From Bacteroidota bacterium (lineage in GTDB: Bacteria > Bacteroidota > Bacteroidia > M30B66): a stretch of DNA of 12,914 nucleotides. Made by a program: the position numbers and the translations under genes. The notes beneath the pieces are model-generated. The model was not told the DNA's origin and did not search any database. It was given only the letters and a program-made list of their open reading frames with translations. Location: positions 1 through 12,914 of the forward strand of contig CANMGM010000037.1 of assembly GCA_947497195.1 (NCBI GenBank), given 5' to 3'. Positions 7,399-12,914 of the stretch are shown here, piece after piece (positions within the stretch are counted from its first letter, which is position 1; the number at the start of each line of letters is the position of its first letter).

Positions 7399-7410
7399 TC
7401 GGTATTTTTG
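7378..7410 (+). promoter_or_regulatory. Probable promoter of the acyltransferase gene
   Basis: The -7 box TATTTTTG (7403-7410) is a perfect TAnnTTTG match and lies 21 bases after ATTG (7378-7381), a three-of-four match to the -33 box. Transcription would begin around 7415, inside the opposing -7 box of the SDR gene. Confidence 0.58.
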
Positions 7411-7411
7411 A

Positions 7412-7419
7412 CAAAATTA
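7412..7419 (-). promoter_or_regulatory. Probable -7 box of the SDR gene
   Basis: On the minus strand TAATTTTG is a perfect -7 match, 13 bases before the TTG start. No convincing -33 box lies 19-21 bases upstream, so it may be weaker or need an activator. It is one base from the opposing -7 box. Confidence 0.5.
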
Positions 7420-7429
7420 ACTTTTCACG

Positions 7430-8656
7430 ATGAAGCTTGTTCAGGTTTCGGATAAAAAAACCAACGATGCGTTTATTAGCGTAACACGGTTAATTTATGC
7501 CCAAGATAAAAACTATATACCCCACATCAGGCAGGACATTGAGAAAGTGTTTGACCCCAAAAAGAATAAGTTATTTAAACTGGGGGGCAAATGCGAACGC
7601 TGGGTTTTGTTTGGTGAAAAAGGTGAGGCCATTGGCCGCGTGGCTGCATTTGTAAATCCGAAAACGGTAAACGCAGGCATGTATCCGGTTGGCGGGATGG
7701 GATTTTTCGAGTGTATCGATAACAGTGATGCGGCCATCATGCTTATGAATGCTTGTAAAGAATGGCTCGTGAACGAAGGCGTACTGGGCATGGATGGCCC
7801 TATCAACTTCGGCGAACGCGATCAGTTCTGGGGCTTGCTAACTGAGAACTTCACCGGCAAACCGAGTTACGGGTTGAACTACAATCCTCCTTACTACCAG
7901 AAGTTTTTTGAGCAATACGGATTTCGGGAGTACTTTAAGCAACTTGTTTTCTGGCGCGATTTACAGATTCCGGCGCAGGAAATTTTTGTCAAGAAGGCCG
8001 ACATAGTGAGCAGCAATTCGGAGTTCAGTGTGAAAGGAATGCGTGGTGTATCGCATGCAACGATTGCATCTTACTTTCTGGAAGTATACAATTCGGCCTG
8101 GGGCGGCCACGAAGGCTTCAAATCGATGCGCATAGAACAGGCAAGAAGTATCATCAAATCGATGAACGTGATTATGGACCCCGATATTTTGATCTTTGCA
8201 TTTATGGGAGAAAAACCCATTGGCTTCTACCTATCGATTCCAGAATTGAACGAGTTTTTCGTGCACGTAAACGGAAATCTAAACTGGTGGGGAAAATTGA
8301 AATTCATGTACCACCTGAAATTCAAAAAACGCCATACCATGCTCGGAATCGTTTTCGGCGTTTCGAAGGAATATCAGGGAAAAGGAGTTGAGGGTGCGAT
8401 GATTAAATACTGCGGCGAAGTTGTGGTGCCAATGGGCAGATACAAAGACACCATACTCACCTGGATTGGCGATTTCAATCCGCGTATGCTCAAAGTAATC
8501 GGAAATTTGGGTACCGAGTTGTACCGCAGCTTAACAACTTACCGCCTTTACTTCAATTCATCCATTCCCTTTGAAAGGCATCCCGTACTTGGAGAAAGAA
8601 AGGCATCGCAAAATTCTGATAATCAAAATACAGAAGAGGTCATCGGCAATAATTAG
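7430..8656 (+). CDS. GNAT-fold N-acyltransferase, YghO-like; candidate ceramide synthase type
   Basis: The 408-residue protein appears to be a tandem GNAT-fold acyltransferase. The N-terminal lobe has GRVAAFVNP (69-77) and the hallmark block GPINFGERDQFWGLL (123-137), followed by YNPPYYQKFFEQYGF (151-165), a signature I associate with YghO-like proteins. The C-terminal lobe has the acyl-CoA loop FGVSKEYQGKGVEGAM (309-324, with Gln-Gly-Lys-Gly). Some proteins of this broad group N-acylate sphingoid bases (the bacterial ceramide synthase of Caulobacter); whether this subfamily does is inference from context, namely the divergent SDR and nearby ceramidase homologue. The tail after about 390 is polar and probably disordered. 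A run of ten T (8658-8667) follows the stop without a good hairpin. Confidence 0.75.
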   Translation: MKLVQVSDKKTNDAFISVTRLIYAQDKNYIPHIRQDIEKVFDPKKNKLFKLGGKCERWVLFGEKGEAIGRVAAFVNPKTVNAGMYPVGGMGFFECIDNSDAAIMLMNACKEWLVNEGVLGMDGPINFGERDQFWGLLTENFTGKPSYGLNYNPPYYQKFFEQYGFREYFKQLVFWRDLQIPAQEIFVKKADIVSSNSEFSVKGMRGVSHATIASYFLEVYNSAWGGHEGFKSMRIEQARSIIKSMNVIMDPDILIFAFMGEKPIGFYLSIPELNEFFVHVNGNLNWWGKLKFMYHLKFKKRHTMLGIVFGVSKEYQGKGVEGAMIKYCGEVVVPMGRYKDTILTWIGDFNPRMLKVIGNLGTELYRSLTTYRLYFNSSIPFERHPVLGERKASQNSDNQNTEEVIGNN

Positions 8657-8698
8657 CTTTTTTTTTTCATCAATTTAACATTGGAACAGAATTAGGCC

Positions 8699-8706
8699 TA
8701 TATTTG
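8699..8706 (+). promoter_or_regulatory. -7 box of tRNA-Lys
   Basis: TATATTTG is a perfect -7 box about 25 bases before the tRNA. TTTA at 8674-8677 (21-base spacer) is a partial -33 match. The expected start leaves a leader of roughly 20 bases. Confidence 0.6.
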
Positions 8707-8731
8707 CAGCCGCTTTCGAAAAGGAAGCAAT

Positions 8732-8804
8732 GATTCCGTAGCTCAGCTGGTAGAGCATTACACTTTTAATGTAGTGGTCCTGGGTTCGAATCCCAGCGGG
8801 ATCA
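8732..8804 (+). tRNA. tRNA-Lys (anticodon TTT)
   Basis: This is a standard cloverleaf. The acceptor stem is GATTCCG with CGGGATC (one G-T pair) and an A discriminator. The D arm is GCTCAGCTGGTAGAGC. The anticodon arm is TTACA-CTTTTAA-TGTAG with anticodon TTT, and the T arm is CTGGG-TTCGAAT-CCCAG. CCA is not encoded. The gene has its own promoter and terminator. Confidence 0.97.
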
Positions 8805-8814
8805 CGGATTATGT

Positions 8815-8852
8815 TAAGGTCGCATGATGAGGGTCGTGCGGCCTTATTTTTT
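8815..8852 (+). terminator. Intrinsic terminator of tRNA-Lys
   Basis: TAAGGTCGCA (8815-8824) pairs with TGCGGCCTTA (8837-8846) in a 10-base-pair stem with one G-T pair and a 12-base loop, followed by six T (8847-8852). It lies 10 bases beyond the tRNA. Confidence 0.85.
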
Positions 8853-9306
8853 GAGTTTAGCTTACCGATGTTTTTTGGGTAACATGTAATCCACCGAAAT
8901 TTTCAGATCGATACCATTGCACTGCATTAATACGTGTAATCTTAGGTAAAATACATGGAGCTCGCGCTTTAATTTAAGCACCTTCTCCAAATCCGACGGG
9001 GTGCATTACACCCGAATTCACAGGCGTTAGCAAGTTATAATCCATATAATCTGCAACTTAGACTCTTATAATTTACCAAAGTATACAATGCCTTACATGT
9101 GTTAACCACACAACATTCCTGTCGGGAATTAGGGGAACTATGCGAGAAGCATTTCGTTCAATTCGCAGCAATCAAAACACTTTCATGCTGCACCTCGCCT
9201 CACACGATTTTGATCATACGCTCTGCACAAAAACCGAAAAAATCGGGCATTTCTGCACAAGCAACACGTTCGGACTTCCTTACCTAATCTGTCAAAACAA
9301 CAAAGC
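8853..9306. other. 454-base stretch without a convincing gene
   Basis: The only open frames are short and lack family resemblance. A small hairpin, GGGTG (8999-9003) with CACCC (9009-9013), has a 5-base loop and no T-run. No perfect TAnnTTTG box is seen, so the promoter of the surface-protein cluster is unresolved. The stretch marks the border between core genes and the accessory cluster. Confidence 0.5.
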
Positions 9307-11082
9307 ATGAAACGTTCGAACAGGTTACAAACACGGTTTGCTACCAAACAACAAACACGCTTACGCCTGGCATTTGGTGTAGGCACACTAAGCGCAATGT
9401 TATGCGGAATTTTCTTCCTCTATCAATTCATCCAGGATACCCGCGAACTTAAAGCCGAAAAACTGCGTGAACTTTCGCGCGAGGGCAGAAATCAGCTGGA
9501 AGGCTATTCGAACAGAAACAAATTAAGTTTAAACCACTTTATAACGGGTGGGATTAATCCCGCATCACCACTTCTTATAAATGTAAAGAGCGATGAATTA
9601 CGCGGCATTGCCTACGGAGGCAATGTCGTTCATCCCTCAGGCGAGGACATTACCCTCACTGCTTCTGATGGAGCCACTCCCCTCGCCTTCTCTATCGAAC
9701 GCTATGACCCTACTATCGGAAAACTACTGGCCTGGGTGTATCCCAACGAAAGCCTTCAGTCTAATGAACCATCCCTTTTTCTGTATTGCGGAAATCCGCT
9801 CGAAGCAAAAGTAGAACACAATCCTGCAGAACTTCCTTTCTACAATGCAATTTGGCATTTCAATGGTAACTTCAACAATTCGGGCAGCAAAGCACTGGTT
9901 GGCGAATACAAAGGCATAAAAGACGAAGAAGGGCGATTTGGCGGGGCTAAGGAATTTCTGGCTATCGAGAAGGGAGCAGCCGTTTTCGAACCCAATGAAG
10001 CACTTGCATTTAGCGGCGACATTTCGATCTCGGTGTGGATAAAACCGCATGCATTTTCGGGCGAACAGGTTATTTTTAGTAACCAGTGGTTCAATGGCGG
10101 TTGCCGCCTGTTCATAAAAGATGACGCCACAATTGGCTTTGAAATTACCGGAAAAAACGGACGAGTCGCAGCTATTGAAACACAGAAAAACTGCAAAAAA
10201 ATCGAGGCCGAAAAATGGCAACACGTCGTAGCAACCTATTCAGAAAAAGATGCTGCACTAAGCACCTACATCAATGGAAAATGTGATCGAAAAGAAAAAG
10301 TTAAGCAAGTATACAATATCGGAAAATGGCTGGTACTGGGCGCAGACCCCAATTTAAAATCGGGATTTTACAATGGGCTCATGGATGAACTGCGGATTTG
10401 TAATGCCGCTTTGAGTGCCGCCCAAATAAGTAGAACCTGGTCTATCGAAAATCAGGCTGAGGCCTTGTTCAAAATCGATGGACGAGAAGTAATAAGTGCC
10501 TCACCAAACATGTGTGCCATCACAAACTTTGAAGCACAGGCCAATGGTGATCATGTAACCGTTCACTGGACTACCATGCACGAATCGAACCTCGATTATT
10601 TTGCGCTGGAACGTTCGACCGATGGAACAAATTTCAGCAAGGTTTCGACATGCTTCGCCAGCGGGAATTCAGACAAGCAACGCAATTACTTTATGAATGA
10701 TGCAGCTCCGATAACAGGCAATACCTATTACCGTTTGCGGGCTATCAATTTCAGAAAAGAAAGCAGCATATCGAACACAGTAAGTGTATACTACAAAACA
10801 GAGCAGGCTGCATTGCGTATCGAAAAGCTTGAACCCAATCCATTTAACGACGAATTCGACGTGGTTTTCGGAAGCAATAAAAACGATCCGATGGAAGTGC
10901 GTCTTACCAGCATCAGCGGTCTTGTTGTTTACAGCGAAAAAATCAACTCCGATAAAACCAGCATGCAACGCTTCAAATTCAAGGATGAAAAGAATTTAAA
11001 ACCGGGCATTTACTTTTTCTCAGTGCACCAAAACAACGATCAAAAAACGATAAAGCTGGTAAAGCGTGCAAAAGATGCATGA
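9307..11082 (+). CDS. DUF2341/LamG surface protein with T9SS sorting domain
   Basis: The 591-residue protein is modular. It starts with a strongly basic segment (1-20) and one hydrophobic helix (about 21-42). A charged linker follows (44-65). A degenerate DUF2341 module (about 67-165) includes AFSIERYDPTIGKLLAWVY. A LamG/concanavalin-like domain (about 180-380) includes SISVWIKPHAF, WQHVVATYS and GLMDELRICN. A fibronectin-like repeat (about 405-497) has WTTMHESNLDYFALERSTDG and YYRLRAI. The end (505-591) matches the T9SS type A sorting domain: LEPNPFNDEFDV, SISGLVVYSE, LKPGIYFFSV, TIKLVKRA. T9SS cargo crosses the outer membrane and is usually cut and anchored at the surface. LamG-like domains often bind glycans; the ligand is unknown. 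The long basic N-terminus before the helix is unusual for a cleavable signal. Confidence 0.88.
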   Translation: MKRSNRLQTRFATKQQTRLRLAFGVGTLSAMLCGIFFLYQFIQDTRELKAEKLRELSREGRNQLEGYSNRNKLSLNHFITGGINPASPLLINVKSDELRGIAYGGNVVHPSGEDITLTASDGATPLAFSIERYDPTIGKLLAWVYPNESLQSNEPSLFLYCGNPLEAKVEHNPAELPFYNAIWHFNGNFNNSGSKALVGEYKGIKDEEGRFGGAKEFLAIEKGAAVFEPNEALAFSGDISISVWIKPHAFSGEQVIFSNQWFNGGCRLFIKDDATIGFEITGKNGRVAAIETQKNCKKIEAEKWQHVVATYSEKDAALSTYINGKCDRKEKVKQVYNIGKWLVLGADPNLKSGFYNGLMDELRICNAALSAAQISRTWSIENQAEALFKIDGREVISASPNMCAITNFEAQANGDHVTVHWTTMHESNLDYFALERSTDGTNFSKVSTCFASGNSDKQRNYFMNDAAPITGNTYYRLRAINFRKESSISNTVSVYYKTEQAALRIEKLEPNPFNDEFDVVFGSNKNDPMEVRLTSISGLVVYSEKINSDKTSMQRFKFKDEKNLKPGIYFFSVHQNNDQKTIKLVKRAKDA

Positions 11083-11182
11083 GATTGTACGAAACCAACA
11101 TTTCTTACAGCGCCATTCGCACACATTAATAGCCACAACCCTCAAATATCAAGCATTACAAAAAATATAACAGAAACCATAC

Positions 11183-11208
11183 TGCCATTCCTTACATCTG
11201 TAATGGCA
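11183..11208. repeat. Inverted repeat between the first two cluster genes
   Basis: TGCCATT (11183-11189) pairs with AATGGCA (11202-11208) around a 12-base loop that itself contains TTACA-TC-TGTAA. No T-run follows on the plus strand, so it is not an obvious terminator. It may be an RNA hairpin or protein site in the 212-base gap. Confidence 0.4.
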
Positions 11209-11245
11209 TCCCCCGAATCCGGAAACAAAACGCAAAACCCCAAAA

Positions 11246-11253
11246 TACATTTG
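11246..11253 (+). promoter_or_regulatory. Possible -7 box of the small secreted repeat protein
   Basis: TACATTTG matches TAnnTTTG fully, but no TTTG lies 19-21 bases upstream. If used, transcription would begin near 11259, about 35 bases before the ATG at 11295, giving the second and third genes a start of their own. Confidence 0.4.
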
Positions 11254-11294
11254 GCGTAACACCAAAGCAAATGACACTCAAAAACAACAATATC

Positions 11295-11771
11295 ATGAAA
11301 AGCTTCCTTACTCCCTCCAAATTCATCGTTGCTTCTCTCTTTATGTGTATGGCAACATTCGCAAACGCACAAAGCGCTTCTGCGGGCTTAATCGACAAAA
11401 CAGAAATGAAACAGGATTCGGTGAATTCATTCATTTCGTTTTCGCCTGTTTACCTCGACGGAAAAACATATGTGCGTTGGCTGGTTAAGAACGACAAAAA
11501 AGATGGTGTGTTCGTTGTAGAACGTTCGGCCGATGGTTTAGACTTCGAAGCGCTTGGATTTAAAGACCGCGTTGGAACGCAATTGTTGGTAAATCTATTC
11601 TATTCATTTATCGATCAGGAACCACTTCCGGGCGAAAACCACTACCGCATCATGCAGGTTGGTTCAGACAATACCTACCGCTACAGCTCTGTAGTGAAGG
11701 TTACAAACACAGGAAGCCCGATGCAAGGCGGATCAGCAGCAAGCGCAGCGCCTGAATCGGAGAAGAAATAA
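11295..11771 (+). CDS. Secreted single fibronectin-like repeat protein
   Basis: The 158-residue product has a signal peptide (residues 1-26: KSF start, hydrophobic core, cut after TFANA-Q), which decides the ATG at 11295 over the in-frame ATG at 11271. The mature part is essentially one T9SS-style fibronectin-like repeat: SFSPVYLDGKTYVRWLVKN, then DGVFVVERSADGLDFEALGF, then NHYRIMQVGSDNTYRYSSVV. This repeat closely resembles residues about 405-497 of the protein encoded upstream (VERSADG against LERSTDG, YRIMQV against YRLRAI). The last 20 residues are rich in Ser, Ala and Glu and probably disordered. There is no T9SS sorting domain, so it likely stays in the periplasm or binds a surface partner. 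It lies 41 bases before the next paralogue and is probably co-transcribed with it. Confidence 0.83.
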   Translation: MKSFLTPSKFIVASLFMCMATFANAQSASAGLIDKTEMKQDSVNSFISFSPVYLDGKTYVRWLVKNDKKDGVFVVERSADGLDFEALGFKDRVGTQLLVNLFYSFIDQEPLPGENHYRIMQVGSDNTYRYSSVVKVTNTGSPMQGGSAASAAPESEKK

Positions 11772-11812
11772 CCAGACGTTTTCACACGCACAACAGAAAA
11801 ACAGACTAAGTC

Positions 11813-12914
11813 ATGAAAAAACCATATACACGCCTCTCTACCAAGGTAAAAACGAAAACTAAACTACAGCATAAGTTACGTGCGGTTATTGCAGCCGGAG
11901 TTTTCGCAGCCGGAGTTTTCGGTGTTGCCCTTGTTTACAACGTAGTTGGAGATTATGAACAATCGATCGCCAATAACAAGTTTAACGGAATTGAAACCCT
12001 GGCTGAATACAAATTCCGGAAGAAAATTGAGTTAAAAGCATCTGATTTACCACAGAACGAAACTCTCCACAAGTTCCCTGTTATGATTAGCATCGCGGAT
12101 GCCGATTTAAAATCGGTGAGCAACGGCGGGAAAGTTACGTCTGATGTAGGAAATGACTTTCGATTTACCAAAGCCGACGGAATTACACTGTTGAATTATG
12201 AGATCGAAAAATACGATCCTGTTGCAGGAACATTACAGGCATGGGTTCAAATGGACTCCCTGAACAAAGAAACCAAACCCGTATTTCTTTATTTCAACAA
12301 CAAATACGCCGCTAACGAAAGTGGACAAAACGCATGGAACAAAACCTATAAAGGAGTTTGGCACCTGCGCGGCTTGTTGAGTACAAAAACTCCTTGGTCG
12401 AATCAGGTAACTGCTATTCCACCGGCCAGCGACAGCAAAGATGTATATGTGGCAGCTGAGAAAAACTCCTCGCAGTTTCCCTGCCTTAATACAGCCGAAG
12501 ATGTAGACATTACCGGCGACCTCAGCGTTTCGGCCTGGGTACGTGTTGATGACCGAAAAGAACAAACCATCCTCACAAACCAAAGCGGATTTAACGGAGG
12601 ATACCGTTTATCGATCTCGAAAGACCGTCGCATAGAATTCAGCATTAGCAACGAAAACGCAGTAATGGCCTCGATTAATGCCGAAGAAACCGGTAAGCAA
12701 CTCGAGAAAGGACGCTGGTACTTTGTTGCTGCTGTGTACTCAGACAAAGGCGATTCGATGGCTACCTACATTGATGGAGTTCGCGACAGAAGTCTGCAAA
12801 CCGATATTTCATTGGCAGGAAGTTCAGATCCGCTGCAGATTGGTCGCGAGCCTAACCGTAAACTATACTATTTCGGTGGATTGCTAGATGAAGTACACGT
12901 TGCCAATGTAGTTC
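11813..12914 (+). CDS. DUF2341/LamG surface protein, 3' truncated by window end
   Basis: An ATG at 11813 opens a frame with no stop through 12914 (367 residues visible). The layout repeats that of the gene at 9307: a Lys/Arg-rich start (RLSTKVKTKTKLQHKLR), one hydrophobic helix (about 24-45), a linker, a canonical DUF2341 module (about 64-168: EYKFRKKIELKASDL, DFRFTKADG, YEIEKYDP, AWVQM, VFLYFNN), and a LamG-like domain from about 180 (LSVSAWVRVDD, GRWYFVAAVYS, TYIDGVRDR, GGLLDEVHVAN). The pair are clear paralogues, and this one keeps the better DUF2341 module. The helix contains an exact 15-base tandem duplication encoding AAGVF twice. A fibronectin-like repeat and T9SS sorting domain would be expected beyond the window if the two genes share full architecture. 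Confidence 0.88.
   Translation, partial: MKKPYTRLSTKVKTKTKLQHKLRAVIAAGVFAAGVFGVALVYNVVGDYEQSIANNKFNGIETLAEYKFRKKIELKASDLPQNETLHKFPVMISIADADLKSVSNGGKVTSDVGNDFRFTKADGITLLNYEIEKYDPVAGTLQAWVQMDSLNKETKPVFLYFNNKYAANESGQNAWNKTYKGVWHLRGLLSTKTPWSNQVTAIPPASDSKDVYVAAEKNSSQFPCLNTAEDVDITGDLSVSAWVRVDDRKEQTILTNQSGFNGGYRLSISKDRRIEFSISNENAVMASINAEETGKQLEKGRWYFVAAVYSDKGDSMATYIDGVRDRSLQTDISLAGSSDPLQIGREPNRKLYYFGGLLDEVHVANVV

Noticed and set aside
8651..8670. Run of ten T after the acyltransferase as an intrinsic terminator
   Set aside because: The bases before it do not form a good GC-rich hairpin, so it was not listed as a feature.
9099..9287. 62-codon open frame before the surface cluster
   Set aside because: Its composition and lack of motifs suggest chance; no promoter or signal peptide supports it.
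9276..11200. Recurrent TTCCTTAC...ATCTGT strings at 9276-9292 and 11188-11200
   Set aside because: Spacing differs and the match is short; it could be chance in AT-rich DNA.
1..12914. CRISPR array, insertion sequence, or phage genes
   Set aside because: No regularly spaced repeats, transposase, integrase or phage structural motifs were seen on either strand.

Overview
The window looks chromosomal and comes from a member of the Bacteroidota. Four signs support this: promoters of the Bacteroidota type (a TAnnTTTG -7 box, in two cases with TTTG 19 bases upstream), a type IX secretion (T9SS) C-terminal sorting domain, a T9SS-style fibronectin-like repeat, and almost no Shine-Dalgarno sequences. 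The genus cannot be read from the sequence. Most of the first 8.8 kb is core or conserved genes; the last 3.6 kb is an accessory surface-protein cluster that runs off the end.

Bases 1-3164: the 3' end of a family 2 glycosyltransferase with a Rossmann-like tail; a convergent minus-strand pair, holA (DNA polymerase III delta) followed by an EVE-domain gene; a minus-strand EntD-type phosphopantetheinyl transferase; and, upstream of it, what looks like a decayed small gene broken by a deletion and frameshift. Bases 3165-4500: the diadenylate cyclase gene cdaA with a promoter almost touching its start codon, then a gene-poor stretch, and a minus-strand tRNA-Asp with a complete promoter and terminator.

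Bases 4513-8656: the most interesting core segment. A neutral-ceramidase family protein is followed at once by a small secreted protein. Converging on them is an SDR oxidoreductase, and divergent from the SDR is a two-lobed GNAT-fold acyltransferase of the YghO-like type, the broad group I associate with bacterial ceramide synthase. The SDR and acyltransferase share a 31-base gap with two near-perfect -7 boxes facing each other one base apart. Together these genes could make and turn over sphingolipids or related N-acyl amino lipids; this is inference. The ceramidase homologue carries Asn and Gln where I expect the two zinc-binding histidines, which makes its chemistry an open question.

Bases 8699-8852: tRNA-Lys with promoter and strong terminator. 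Bases 8853-9306: no convincing gene. Bases 9307-12914: three same-strand genes. The first and third are paralogues with a basic N-terminus, one membrane helix, a DUF2341 module and a LamG-like domain; the first ends in a fibronectin-like repeat and a T9SS sorting domain, and the third is cut by the window end. The middle gene encodes a small secreted protein made almost wholly of the same fibronectin-like repeat, so the cluster looks like a surface or adhesin module whose parts were shuffled from one another.
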